A stretch of DNA of 64,000 nt, taken from the NCBI GenBank assembly GCA_022059125.1, contig JAEUWY010000019.1:124001-188000 (forward strand), in the 5' to 3' direction. The stretch is from Corynespora cassiicola. Lineage: Eukaryota; Ascomycota; Dothideomycetes; Pleosporales; Corynesporascaceae. Numbering within the stretch: the first letter of the stretch is position 1; each line of letters begins with the position of its first letter. The position numbers and the translations under genes are program-made. Below are positions 44,638 through 56,504 of this stretch, one piece after another. The notes under the pieces were generated by a model, which made no database searches, was not told the origin of the DNA, and saw only the letters and a list, made by a program, of their open reading frames with translations.

Positions 44638-45248
44638 CCATCGAAGAATCTGGATCAAAAGCAACGATATGAACCATGAGTTCAGCAGTGCACCAGGGAT
44701 CTAGGGTGCCTCTGGTCACTTTCCAGCACTACATAGGACCTCCACGCCCCTCTACTTCCCGATAAATCAATCAATATTTTCCCTCTTACTGATAAACGAG
44801 CATTTCTGAATATTTGCCTCATGCATAGGCTCAAAATTTTCTCAGAAAAGAAAACAATGATATAAACAAGCCAAAAAAGCTACTTTATAGCCTTTTGGAT
44901 GTCCCGGCATATTTGTATGTTAGGATATGAATCGTGGAACACCACCTTAACGCCTTTGACGATTATTTTATAAAGTCTGGACTACTTCATCAAATCTTGA
45001 CTACGGTACAAAAAGCGCTACTTCCTGAGACTCTCAGGATTAGGATATTCCCAAGGTTCACAGTCCCAAAACAGGCCAGGTGACCCACGATAGCGCTCCT
45101 ATACCATGTTCTCAAGTTCTAGTTTCCAATCCGGCAAAAATCCTAAATCGTAATAATAAAGGAATCTGACTCCCTCTTTGGGGATCTCCGTCAAAAGCTT
45201 AGTATACCAAATACACTTACTCCAAGTGCATCTAACCCTGCGATACTC
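44638..45248. other. Intergenic between convergent genes
   Basis: AT-rich 611 bp between the NLR stop and the end of the first FGxYxG-domain gene. No gene seen. Confidence 0.5.
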
Positions 45249-46685
45249 TTAGCTGCTGTCTCTATGCGCAGCGAGATCTTCGAAACGCCGAAATATAGAA
45301 TTGCGATCGCGATTGTTCTTCATCTGGTCGCATTTATCCTTCAAGAAATTCATGGCGCAGTCGTAGGGCATGTCCTTCAGTTTCGTACCTCGATACGCGC
45401 CGAAGTCTATTTTCCAATTATCGAACCTGGACAAGTGGTCTGTGGATAGGCGGGTTTTCTTCTCTAGCCTCTCCGGCGCCGAAGAAGAAATCGAATCGAA
45501 CTGGCGCTTCCCCGGCGTTTTATGAGTCGTCTTTGAAGGCTGGGTAGAGCTTGGATACGTGAAACTGAAGGAATAATGGGAGTCCAAACTTCCCCACGGC
45601 TCGTAATCGACATCGTCATCGTAATCTTCCTCTGATTCCGGTTGGGCCGGGGCTTGATGTGGGATCTGGCTTAGTGGCCGATGCGTGGGCTGTTCGTTCT
45701 TGATGATAGGCTGAGCTGGAGTCTTTCAGACCGGAGCTGGAGCCGTTAGGACTGGAGTTGTTGGAGCCGTTGGAGGTGAAGTTCTTGGGGCTGGAGTTGT
45801 TCGGGGTGGGGTCGCTGGAACTGAAGCTTGTCGCACAACTTCATCCGCGTGCTGGCGAGCACATGGCAGTACCTCTTGGAACAACTTTTTATCCCATTTC
45901 ATGTCTTGTTGTTGAATAAAGATTTTATAATCGTACGATATCTGCGTCTGGCCAGCAGGTAAATCGACGGGTCCGTACAAGGCTGACTCGGTGTTGGGGC
46001 GGCTGGATACAGAGAGATATCCCCCCGGTCCCTGCGAGGTCTGGGTGCATACCGAAACGTATGACTCGGATGGCTCGTGAACTTGGGTCTGGATATATGC
46101 TGTGCGGGACGAGAGCGAAGACGACGACTGAGGAGCCGGAACGTTTTGGGATGGTGGAGAAGTCTCATAGACGCTCGAATTATTGTCTGCGTCGGTCTTA
46201 CTGTGGATGCGGATATCAACGCTTTCGACGTTGCTTTCATCATCGCTTTCATTGTCATCTCCATGTACTTACTTCCACTGTAACAATGCTTTCTTTAGAG
46301 CAGCCGGACCGCCGCCTCTGTCCATCAAGCCGAACACATAGGAATTTGGCACTGGGTCTAGGGTCATGCCCTGATAACGGCCAAAGTTCAGCCGGTATGG
46401 TACGAAGACAGGCTGCGATGCTTGCCCTACGGAAACATAGCAGCTATTTGGAGGCTTTACATTGCGCGGCGATCAGCGAGGGGTCTGGAGACGATTGAGA
46501 GAGCCATAATGCTGAGCGGGTTTGACTTGCGTCGAAGGCGAGGTGGCTAGACCGATGAAGCCGTTATGGGGAGGAGGTTCGGGCGTAACTGGAGTTGTGT
46601 AAGCTGGACTGCTAGATCTCTGGTGGTTATATTCCAAGAGTTTACCTCTGTCTCTAGACTTGGATCCTGATTGGGTAGTCGTCAT
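45249..46685 (-). CDS. Hypothetical protein with two FGxYxG-type domains (gene or pseudogene)
   Basis: Coding sequence runs on the minus strand from MTTTQSGSKSRDRGK (46685). A first domain reads RLNFGRYQGMTLDPVPNSY; after a GTAAGT intron near 46267 a Ser/Pro-rich region follows (SSVYETSPPSQ, LYGPVDLPAGQTQISYDYKI), then a second domain WKIDFGAYRGTKLKDMPYD, ending at 45249. The motif (aromatic-x-F/H-G-x-Y-x-G-x-x-L/M-x-x-x-P-x-x-Y) resembles the DUF3820 / exodeoxyribonuclease X C-terminal type small domain, by memory only. A TGA at 45726-45728 interrupts the frame and no plausible intron removes it; another TGA near 46494 could lie inside a weak intron. So the gene is either damaged or ends at 45726 in this strain. 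Low-complexity PT-rich linkers suggest flexible tethering. Confidence 0.5.
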
Positions 46686-47151
46686 GGCGATATAATGAGT
46701 TGAGGGTGGAGGAGAGTTCGAGATCACGCCGCTGGCAGGCCAGCCAGCTAAATGCACAGTAATGCCAACAAGGACCCCGCAGTTGTCACTGAGACTGCAA
46801 GGCGTAGCCCGTTAGAGGTTTTATGTAGGATCCAACGGGAAAGGTGGTTGTATGATCCTCGGGTGCATACGTTCAAACATGAAAATCGAGCTAATGATCG
46901 TCGCAGGAAGAGCTGTGACGCCATAATCAAATGATGTCGAGGGGCGGCAAAAGGTAGATGCGCGATGCTTTCAATGAAGAAGACACATCTTCGCGCGAAA
47001 TCAGTCGTGGCATATGCATCTGGTTGTAATAAACAGCTTTGTTCTAAAAATAGGCTAAATTGACAAAATGACAGAGCCTTGACCCGGAATAATGAATAAA
47101 TCACCACCTCATCTCCAAGCCAACAATGTTGTACAAAGGAAAATGATTTCG

Positions 47152-47352
47152 TCATTGGTCGCAGCACCAGCAGGGGTTAAAATCATGGGTGCGAAAATGA
47201 CCTGGAGATTCTGTTTCGCGGGCGCAATACATGTATGTCAGGTGTTTGTGCGCTTCGGGCTTCTCACTCTTTAGTTCCCAGGAACGGAGCCAGTCCAGGT
47301 CGCTGTCGTTAATGTCTGTGTATAGCTTGCCATCAAACTTCCACCAATCCAT
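47152..47352 (-). CDS. Small ORF resembling a further FGxYxG-array piece
   Basis: A 66-codon frame starts MDWWKFDGKLYTDINDSDLD with WLRSWELKSEKPEAHKHLTY. The spacing of WWKFDGK to DLDWL is like the neighbouring domains, but the second glycine is missing, and it begins only 13 bases after the stop of the next gene upstream. It may be a downstream exon, a relic or a separate small gene. Confidence 0.3.
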   Translation of the reverse strand: MDWWKFDGKLYTDINDSDLDWLRSWELKSEKPEAHKHLTYMYCARETESPGHFRTHDFNPCWCCDQ

Positions 47353-47364
47353 GCGAAGATACTT

Positions 47365-48093
47365 TTATTCTTCTAGTGGGTTGCGGTCGAGCGCGTCTTT
47401 GTCGAATTGAGCAATGGCAGCTGCAAGTTCGCGATGTCTATCATGGGGGAGGTCGATGTTCGATTTTGTCCACTCAGTTTGGGAGATAGGCATGTTACGC
47501 ATCCTCGTGCCCTTGTAGTTGCCATTGATATAGTATATAAAATCTCTTAAATTTTCGACTTCGGGGTCCGGAGAAGCTACTCGGCGTTTCTTTGGGGCAG
47601 TGGCGGGTGGAGATGCTGATTCGCGAGCCCATTTCTTTGAAGAAGTAACAGCTGGTGGTTGAGCCTCGGTTTTTTTTCGCAGGTTGCTGAACAGGTTGCT
47701 GCGCAGGCGGGGACTCCATTTTAATCGTATTTTCTGCGAGAGGATGATTTTCGTTCTGGGACGCAGTCGGCCTAGCAGGAAGGCTTATCGACTGACCGAC
47801 AGGTTGGCTGAGAGCACTCTCTAATTCGATCGCGGGCACGACGTGAGTCTCATTTTTTGTTTAATGACGGTCTGGTTGGCCCGTGGAGCAAGTTGCGGCT
47901 GCGCAGCTGATTCCGTTCGCTGATCCAGCAGCTCCAGTGCCTTCTTTACACCGGACATAGTCTCTTCCACTCCACCTTGCAGACGAAGATATGCGATATA
48001 GCTCTCTGGAGCTTCCAGGAGAGTTTTGCCCGTGTGTGATCCATGAGGTAAGGGCCATGTCTCGAGGCTGATTACACGGTAAGGTGTAGACAT
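47365..48093 (-). CDS. Hypothetical protein with two FGxYxG-type domains, two homopolymer frameshifts
   Basis: From ATG 48093 the protein begins MSTPYRVISLETWPLPHGSH and contains a first domain (LPHGSHTGKTLLEAPESYIAYL). The frame is lost in an A6 run at about 47860 and would need one more A to continue as ETHVVPAIELESALSQ; it is lost again in an A8 run at about 47666-47673 with one A too many, after which SKKWARESASPPATAPKKRR and a second domain (FIYYINGNYKGTRMRNMPIS) lead to TAA at 47365. The central part is Gln/Pro/Lys-rich. The two shifts cancel, which suggests base-calling errors in homopolymers or a very young pseudogene. Same orientation and same domain type as the gene at 45249-46685, so tandem duplication is likely. 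Confidence 0.5.
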
Positions 48094-48754
48094 GCTGGCC
48101 GTTGGTGTTGGCGTTGGTGTGGAAGCTAGCGACCGAGCAGGTCGTGATCTGCTTGGGGTCCTTGGTGGTGTGACGGGCCCTAGTTTGAATGCGGGGTCTC
48201 AGCCTGTGCCACAAGCGGCGCCGCCTGCGCCATGGATGAACATGAAATTTCTAAGGGTAGCGATTGGCGCATAGGAGTCGACTGATGAATCTCGGAACCA
48301 CTGCTACGGGACTCTGCAGGGGTTGGCTCGGGAGGCGAGCTATATATATGATGGATATCGCTGTGACACAGGCAGGGAAAGCATCTCCACGGCTGAAATT
48401 ATGTGAGCGACAAGAGTTGTTTGATGAAAGTACCGGTTGAAGTTTCGACCTTTGATTCCATACCCGCTATCAACGCGCTAGAGTTGGGTGAAAGAAGAGA
48501 CAGAAAATTATTTTGCAACTGGCCAGTACCTACAAATCAAAAGACACGGGAAATGACCCAGCAACCAATGTTTGCTACAGCGCGTTGCCAGGTGAGCACC
48601 TGTTGCGGCACTGTTGCGGTTGAAAGTGGAGACTCGAGTGACCCTGGAGCATTCAGAAAGAAATGACAGAACTTTGCATAACCTTCACTGAAGCGAGATC
48701 ACGGACGTTTGGTTTCATTACACTGCGACAATTCAGATTCTCATATTGCCCTCA
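48094..48754. other. Intergenic
   Basis: Presumed promoter of the 48093 gene and 3' flank of Pmp3. A plus-strand frame at 48403-48666 has no ATG and no protein-like features. Confidence 0.45.
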
Positions 48755-49038
48755 TCAATATCTTCTCTCGTCATTGTAATTGCCTGCCGGCTCCACTCTC
48801 CGATCTTCCGTCTTGCTGATGATGTACCAAGCATGAAGAACGCCAGGGATCCAACCCAGTATATCGAGACAGATGTTGATGAGAAGGTCAGCTCCACATC
48901 CCCGCTTGATGAAGACTGGGACAAATGGGAGCCAGATCGCGAGAAAATAGAGGAGAACGTCGCTCTGTTACGTCAATTAGTTTTGTGTTTTTTTCTGGCA
49001 TTGGTCTCATTTACCGTGCTTGACGCTCCGCGGGACAT
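48755..49038 (-). CDS. PMP3: Pmp3/UPF0057 plasma-membrane proteolipid
   Basis: A small two-helix membrane protein; Pmp3 relatives modulate membrane potential and salt tolerance. Exons 49038-49015 and 48964-48755 with a 50-bp intron (GTAAAT ... CTAATTGACGTAACAG) give 77 residues. The family signature is complete: [20 protein letters not shown], then [20 protein letters not shown] with AWYII. The usual family length is about 55; here a polar tail ([19 protein letters not shown]) follows, as in several fungal paralogues. The gene is easy to miss because no unspliced frame begins at its start codon. Confidence 0.88.
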
Positions 49039-51591
49039 GGTTTGCTGAAGCGATCAATGTCTAGCGGCTGGCAAAAGGGGCGACTCAAAGCGGCGTTGGA
49101 TATTTGTAGATTGGAGGCACAATTTGAAAAGTGACAGTGACTCCTTCCAGCAGCGACTGCCTATTTAATATGGCGACCGGAAAATCGGAATCTGTGGTAG
49201 CCTCCAACATGTTTGGCAATGACGTCGTAACAGATCCCGGTCGTTCCGGGCGTGCCCCCCGCATCCTGTAATTCGCAGAACCAAACTTCAAGCCTTTATC
49301 GTAGCCTCAATTGGCCTGGTCTTACGATCTTGGAGAACACATAAAGCAAGAGTTGAATCGGATACAGAGGCAAAAAGTGGTGTGACTAAAAGGGCTCTCC
49401 TTTGAACATAATTTGCTTTTTCGGCTCATCAGCTGACCATTAAAGAGGGGCAGAGGTTTTGTCTTTCTGAATCTTCCAGAAAGGAGGCAATCGATGGAGC
49501 AGCCCCATCAGATTTTTGTGACTTTCCCAAAGTCTCCATGCGCATGACATTCTCTTGCTCTCTACAGTCTCGTCTTGGAACAGACGAGTTTGGACCTTGG
49601 ATTATGACGCTAATCTATATCCGAACTAGCTCGGCGGCCCACCCAGCCCTTCCCAGATTGAACTGCCCGCGAACACCCAAAGCCTTTCCTATATGCTGAT
49701 TTGCTATGAAACAGATAGTTCCAATTAGATAGAGTCTGGACTTTTTCTCATTTCGCACAGATTGCTGGGTGAAATCAACATACACAAGGGGATAGACCCA
49801 TTAAGACCAAGCACTTCTGCTTGAATGTCAATCTATATCAGTTCTAACATTGATTAAGTGGTAATTCCAGGTTTTTGGGTTTTGGGTGACGCCATAAACT
49901 GTCTGTGTTCTAGTATCAACACATAAATGCAAGACTGTCGGTAAACTGGAATACGGGCATTCAAGGACTATGTTCGACCATGATAGCGTCAAGTGCATCA
50001 AGTACAGACCTGCAATACAATGAAGAAAAGCTGCAGATAATTTCTGATAAGAAATGTAATTCGGTAGCTCGATAATTGAAAATAGACCTTATCGCGGTAA
50101 TGGGCTTCGCCCCGCTATATGCTGCAGTTCACAATGACACGCCCATCTCTAGTCGCTTGGTAGCCGGAATAGGATTTGAATCGATACCTCATACTTTTAG
50201 CACCTTCACTGACGATTTCAAAGCTCATGTAGGGGTTTCTTCATGACAATACAATGCATGATAATATTCGATGTTCACTAGCTTAGATCTTGTAACCTGG
50301 ATCGGGAATTTCGGAGCATCTGACGGTCATCACAATCAATCCAATGTCCCACAAAGCAAGGCCTTCATAATCAACCGAAGGTCCCAAAAAGCAAGGCCAA
50401 TATCTGCTTCTACGATTAATTCTATTTAAAATTTCTTGATACCAATTTCACCTGTGCACGAAGACCTTTGTAGGGACATTAGATACGCGCTGGCGAGTAT
50501 ATAGCACGGCTGACAATCTCAACCTTAAGCTCCTGAAGACCCAGGTCAAAGAAGAAATCTAATTTTAGGATAAAAATGAAAAGTAAACTTGTACTTAATG
50601 CTAATAACGGTGAAGCACTCCAAGTTTGTTGGACTTTCAACCCCCTGTTCAAATTCACCATAGGCCACCTACCTGGCTCAAGTCTAGTCCAAAATCTTGA
50701 ATAAGAATTTCGGCATACAGTCTGGTTACGAGGCTACAAAAACTTCTCACCACTAGTGTACACTAAAGTGGTTTTATCCTAGTTCTAATTGCTCATTTTC
50801 CCGTTGACATATAGCGGCACACCTGCACGCTCTGACCTAGTTGGCCAGTCTTGAACTTTGCGATTACTATGCGCACAGCCTTGGGAGCCAAGTATGAAAG
50901 CTATTAAAACCATAGGAGAGTCCGGATTCAGGTAAACTAGTTTAACGGTCTTCGTCTACACTAGGTACTGCATGATCCCTAGCCTGGTGATTCGGGCTAT
51001 GTTGAACAATTTTGTTTAACACGAAATTCTGAGTGATACTATCTCAGATGTCCTATTATTCATTTTTAGTAGCTTAATAAGGTCTTCAATAATGATTTGA
51101 TGCCTTTTTTCTATTGTTGGGACCACCGTTGTGGATATTACTTTGACGGTACATAATTACTAATGCTCTTTCTTTTCGTCTCTGCTCTTAGTGCAGCAAC
51201 AAAAAAGCATATATTCAAGAAAGTAAAACTTCTAGGGAATAACTGAAACGAATGTCTACATTCGTTTAGTGCTTCAATAAAGGTGTGATGTGTATATTGT
51301 GATGCAAATTTTCACAGTGGCGTTGCAACACATATTGTGCACAAGTAATGAGACATGGAAACAGGTGTGAATTCAACCAGACTACTGAGCTCCTGATCAT
51401 GTCATATCCTATGATTATGTTCAGAACTAAGAATTCACTAGGCAAAAGATGCCCAGCAAAAACCCCCCATTTTCACCTTTAAATTTAAAAAAAGACCCAC
51501 ATAGTAACCCAACATTATGGAATTTAAAGACCTCTCGGGGGACATCATAATGTTCCTTTAACTTTCAAACCCCTACTAGTCTTTTTTTAAT
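49039..51591. other. AT-rich gene-poor region
   Basis: 2.5 kb with no coding exon that I can support. The minus-strand frames at 49085-49291 and 50479-50661 lack features. No tRNA fold found by eye. Confidence 0.45.
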
Positions 51592-52488
51592 ATGGTAGTA
51601 ACTCGTCAAAAAGATTACGGATGCTATATAAAGCCCTGTGATCCCAGAAAGCCTCCGCTGCATGGCCGGGATACCTTCAGCTTCCTTCCTGGAGAGATCA
51701 AGAACGAGATTTTCAAATACGTTCTAAGTGAGACTCAGGGACTGAATCTAAGGAGGCAGAAAGACATATGGAAGCTGTGTGTGCGAGATCTAGAGTCCCG
51801 GAAGAAGCTGGGTACAGAATGGGTTGAGGCCAACAGCCTGCAATATCTTAACCATCAGATGCGCAAGGACACTAAAGGCCTTGGGATGAAGTATAATATT
51901 ATCTACATGAGCCAACAGACTGGACAAGACCCCTCCATCCTCGCAACTTGCGTCATGTTCTTACACGGAATTGACACGTACTGGATGCAACACCTCACGA
52001 AGATTGTACTCCACGGCAGTGGCACCAGCGAGCACTATACGGAATACAACGATAATCAAACATTCTACACAGATTACTATGATCACCGTTCTCAATGGAG
52101 GCTGATGAGGATCTGCGCGGAATTTACCGGTCTGACGATCGAGTGGGCGAACCCGCGATGGCGGCTCTGCGACACACGATCGTTCTGCGGCTTCATGAGC
52201 ATCGGCGGTCTTGTATCCTGGGCCTATCGACGTGAAATTCCTCTCGAATGGTTCATGAGTGACCACGAGAAGATGCACGCCATCTGTCGGTGGATCGGCG
52301 AGGACGCGCCGCCTGCGCAGCCGAACTTCAAAGTTTTCCCCTGGGACGTGACCTTGAACAATGCGGAAGTCAGATTCGAGAAAGTCATGGCACAGACAAC
52401 AATCTTTTGTATGCACCACATTCCACAGAGCGCGCGAATAGAGGAATGGAAAGAGGTGGCCTGGAATTGGTTCTACAATGGTGTATAG
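51592..52488 (+). CDS. Hypothetical protein with F-box-like N-terminus
   Basis: An intronless 298-residue frame. FSFLPGEIKNEIFKYVL near residues 29-45 is the 'LPxEIRNxIYxYVL' helix pair common at the start of fungal F-box-like hypothetical proteins. The rest (MFLHGIDTYWMQHLTKIVLH, CRWIGEDAPP, EWKEVAWNWFY) shows the alternating hydrophobic pattern of that protein class but no further domain. No signal peptide. The start at 51592 precedes the motif by a normal distance. Function unknown; a substrate-recruiting role in ubiquitination would be pure inference. Confidence 0.7.
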   Translation: MVVTRQKDYGCYIKPCDPRKPPLHGRDTFSFLPGEIKNEIFKYVLSETQGLNLRRQKDIWKLCVRDLESRKKLGTEWVEANSLQYLNHQMRKDTKGLGMKYNIIYMSQQTGQDPSILATCVMFLHGIDTYWMQHLTKIVLHGSGTSEHYTEYNDNQTFYTDYYDHRSQWRLMRICAEFTGLTIEWANPRWRLCDTRSFCGFMSIGGLVSWAYRREIPLEWFMSDHEKMHAICRWIGEDAPPAQPNFKVFPWDVTLNNAEVRFEKVMAQTTIFCMHHIPQSARIEEWKEVAWNWFYNGV

Positions 52489-52936
52489 GTGTCAGCGTGG
52501 TTGACAACAGAGGGTGGATTCAAGCATGTTGCTTGTGATACGGCGAAAGATTGGGCCTTAAATGGATTAATAATCAGAACAGTGATATGGTGTATTGTTC
52601 GTTAGAGTCGAGGCTGTTCACTGAGAGGGTTTGCACATGTTCCATTCTTGTACCATAAGATAAGCTGTGCCACCTCAAGCCCCTCAAATTAGTCAGCGGA
52701 TATATAATTAAGACGAATGTTTCTGTTTTTATATATGCTATGACTCATTATTCGTCGGTCTTACCACAATAGCATCGGAAAGACGCTGCAAAAAAACTCC
52801 GGTGCCTTCGTCTGTGGCTTAGCACGCGATTTGCTGCGCCACACTCCATGGACGATCTAGTATTAGCTTTTACAACTCCAGCGTCGACTTATCCACGAAG
52901 GCCATCATCTTCTTCTCTCTTTTCTTCACAAAAAAA
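52489..52936. other. Intergenic
   Basis: 448 bp between two plus-strand genes. The last 100 bp are CT-rich (TCTTCTTCTCTCTTTTCTTC) just before the next ATG, a common fungal leader. No gene seen. Confidence 0.5.
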
Positions 52937-53909
52937 ATGAGCCAGCGCCAAATGATTCAACGGGAAATACGTGCCAAAGAGCTGAAAACAACTCGTCAGG
53001 ATCGGATTGACGAGCGCCAGAATCGCCGGGACAGCCTAGATGAAGAGCTGGAAACACTGCCGGCCTTCGGAATCATCTCCAAACTAATAAAAGCCCCACA
53101 TATTCCAATTGAAGACGTTGTAAAAGAAATTGTCGGCTTGGGAGATGATGCTCCATACGATACGGCCAGAAGTATCATTGAGATAGCCCAGAGAACACCA
53201 CCAGAGGAGCAGCGACGACTTGTCGCTTTCCTCCACGAGCTCCAGCAGGTCACTGTAATAGATGAGAATACTGGAAAACCCAAAAGGAACGATGGCGACG
53301 GGGAGCACGGCGAGCTTATATGGACGGAGCTACCTACATTTGGATACACGTGGGCAGACGAATGGCAGGAACTCTGTGAGTACTTCAACCAGCACGATTC
53401 GGAAATCATAGTGATTTTTGCCAGCCCCGGATGCTTCAAACACCCCGCAAGAAAGAGCCCGAGTCGAGAACTTCGAATGCTTTATTTCACAACTCAGCGC
53501 AGCGCCAGGCCGCCCTTGGGACGACTTGCTGAGCTACGCCAGTTCGGCCATATATGGGGCCTTTGGGCCGTGGTATCATTCACCCGAGACCGGACTCAGA
53601 GAATTTGACCGTCCAAACCCTTGCAATCACCAAGATACAGTACGGGTGGCAGCTTTGTGGATGATCCATGCGTCGGACAGAATTTGGGACAAGATTCAAC
53701 GGTTGGAATCAGGGGACTGGATGCTTCGAGAGTGGGATCAGTGTGGCTGGAGTCAAATGGAGTGGTGTCGTTGGAAAAATTCGTTAGAGGAAAGTCAGGT
53801 GAAATTACGGAATCGTGCAACGAGGGAATTGATCGTTGAAGCACTGTCTCAGATGAAACGAAGCGAGAGTATCGAAGCCGCAAGGCTTTCCAGAAAACAA
53901 ATAGCATGA
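52937..53909 (+). CDS. DUF3632-like hypothetical protein
   Basis: Two exons, 52937-53375 and 53425-53909, joined across a 49-bp intron (GTGAGT ... TTTTTGCCAG), give 307 residues. Without this intron the first frame runs into unrelated sequence and the second lacks a start, so the splice is well supported. The N-terminal 35 residues are charged and helical. LIWTELPTFGYTWADEWQEL and, after the splice, ARVENFECFISQLSAAP are the recurring elements of the fungal DUF3632 family, followed by VRVAALWMIHASDRIWD. The family has no known function and expands in Dothideomycetes and Eurotiomycetes. Likely soluble. Confidence 0.7.
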
Positions 53910-56504
53910 TAGGTGCCGCTGTAGCAGCAGTTGGCTTCAGTCACCAGAGACTTGGTTCATGAATATCAAAGACACCGTTGGAAACCTAAAAGGTGACGTG
54001 TCTAATAGTGGCTCAAACGATGTAACATCGTTGATGATTCCACATCTAGGTTGTGCAATTCATAGTAGTTTTTGTTCATGTTGTTAACATCTTATGAGCT
54101 TATTTTTGGTCTATACTACTTAAATCGCTACGAAAGAGTCTCACGCGAGACTCGAAGTAGCCAAAGACCAGTGCTTTCTTCTTCAAGCCCTACCTGGAAG
54201 GCAAAACTTTGACGAAAAAAGAAATTGAGGAGAGGTACACTTGATCACTCTAGGCAGATCCGCATCATCAGAATGTCTTCCAAGTGTTCATCCCCATGGC
54301 ATACAATGAGCTCGAAGGTGACCCGCACCCACGATACATGATTAGCCGTGTATCGAATAACTGCGAATCAACGGGGAGAACCCAAGATGAATTCTTGAAT
54401 AACAGTGACAGAACGTAGGGTCCATATCCCTACAGTGTAATATCCAGCACTATCGAGTGCAGTCTCCGAAGTTTCGAGTCTTTAGATAAACTTTTAGACG
54501 CCAGGGTATCGGATACCAGGGAATCTTTTAGAGGCAGAGTGTCGAAGCAAACATGGCCTCAAGGGCAAGGCTTCCTTGTCCTAGCACCCAGTCAGAGGCG
54601 TGTCCAATGACTGGTTGTAGTAGCGCCCCCCATCAGTCGATCGTTTCCGCCGCATGCGATCAAAGTGAGATGAGGCTCTAAACCATCACGCATGAACACG
54701 TTCCTTACATGTCCAATCCACTCCTTAGAGCGCACGACCATGCTAACTGTAGAGCATGTAAGGGTATGTGGACTGTGACGACCCAGCCGTTCAGGCAGCG
54801 AAAATCCTCTGTAGGCCAAGCCCCAAAGGGAACTAGAACTTTCTGGTTGCACAAAGAGAAGTTAAGTAAGTCTATATCCTCATTGTACTCCATCGACAGG
54901 GCTTCCGGACCCGCAAGAGCAAACTACTACACCGGCGCCCAGAAGTTCCCAAGTTTGATGCAAGGCCGGGTCAACATATCCCCATGCACCACGCCAGCCG
55001 GTCATTGGCGATAAGTGTTTGAAACAACCAACCACCTTGAGCAGTCATGATACGCATCCTCAAGCTAGTCAGGGCGAACATGAAGCTCCAAACCCGGAGA
55101 CTAGTCATTTCCAGGAGCACTGTCATGGCATCTGACCCAGGAAGTTACCCGAAGGAGACCCCAAAAGCGGATCAGAAACCCATGCAACATGCCCAAGGCC
55201 TACAGCAGTCGCACATTTAGTTCCTCGGGCTACACATATGCGTCAGCCTAGGGGAGATGGTAGCCTAGTGTACAAGTACAGTGGCTAATCCTGCAAAGAG
55301 TAGACCGAGGCCTAGTATCCTGCAACTTGCAAGTGCATGCCCACCTTGTCTTAGTTTTGCAGGGGATGAAGATATGCGACCACACTATTCCGAAAGTAAT
55401 GGAGAAACCCAGCATTCTTTCCGGAATTTCAGCCTCTCCATCTAGAATTGAACCAAGGTAATTGCCTGAAGTGAGGGATATACCCCATCCCTCTTTATCT
55501 ATGTGCTGAAGAGTATGCAATATCTCCATGGCTAATTCTAGACAGCGAATCGAGATAGCGGACCGGTCCTTATACGTTCCAGAGGTGTGGATTTCTCTGT
55601 AGGTCGACAGTATCCAAAAAGAAATTCGCTTGGAAAATTTGGGAGACTCTTTCTATTGCCCTCAGCTAGTGGTAACCCATGAATTAAGAATGGGGCCGGG
55701 CATGATGGCATCAGGTAAAATCCGGCAACTTCAGAGCCGACACAAAGTGACGAGCACAATGCGCACAGCTCATGTGGGCAGTGAGATGCTACCCTTTGGA
55801 AGCAAGCTGTAGGATGTAATTTCATCCATGAACTTGATCCGAGTTGCGACACGGCTTCTGGTGATCGTGTTCAGTGTTTGTTTCTAGGTGGGAGACAAAG
55901 GCGTGGTGGGGCGGTTGGAGTCAAAAAGACACGAATGAAAAGGGTTTGTAAAGAAAATGTAACGCGAAAGAGTCCTAAAAAAGGTCGATGCAGGGGAAAA
56001 TCTGATAAATGTAAACCAAGAAAGCTGCAAAAAGTAGGTAGTAGCGGGCGAGAGGGGGTTGGATGATCTAGAAAGGGGAGCTGCTGGGCTTATATGCATA
56101 ATTTCCACGTGGAAGCTTAATTACTCGCCCTTTGAGCGAGCTTGTGAGATCGTTTGTCTGGAATAGCTGCCTGGGAAAACTTGTGAGGTAAAGCGTTTGT
56201 TACAAGCGGAGCAGGCATGCGCCAGCCAATAAAAATGGCGCCAAGCAGATTTCTATAACTAAGAGCACGTTGACTTCTGGTTTAGTTAGAGAACTAATTA
56301 CATTCCCTCATTAAAAATAACACTATGGCGTATCCGACCTCAATAATCGATTTCATCAGAGTATCAATGGGGCCTTTATAATAAACGAATACCTTTCACC
56401 CCCAGAAGGATCATTATCTCACCACCTTACAAGCTTAGTTGTCCTAGCAGACTCTTTGATCCACTAGCACTTTTTCATAACGTGAAATTTCTCTAACAAA
56501 CAAC
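53910..56504. other. Gene-poor region
   Basis: 2.6 kb without a supported gene. Short frames at 54592-54852, 55248-55529 and 55538-55852 (all minus) show no domain, signal or splice partners. Confidence 0.4.

Noticed and set aside
46748..46924. 58-residue minus-strand ORF with an Arg-rich N-terminus and a hydrophobic C-terminus, like a tiny mitochondrial protein
   Set aside because: It lies in the promoter side of the array gene at 46685, has no recognised family and such short frames arise by chance.
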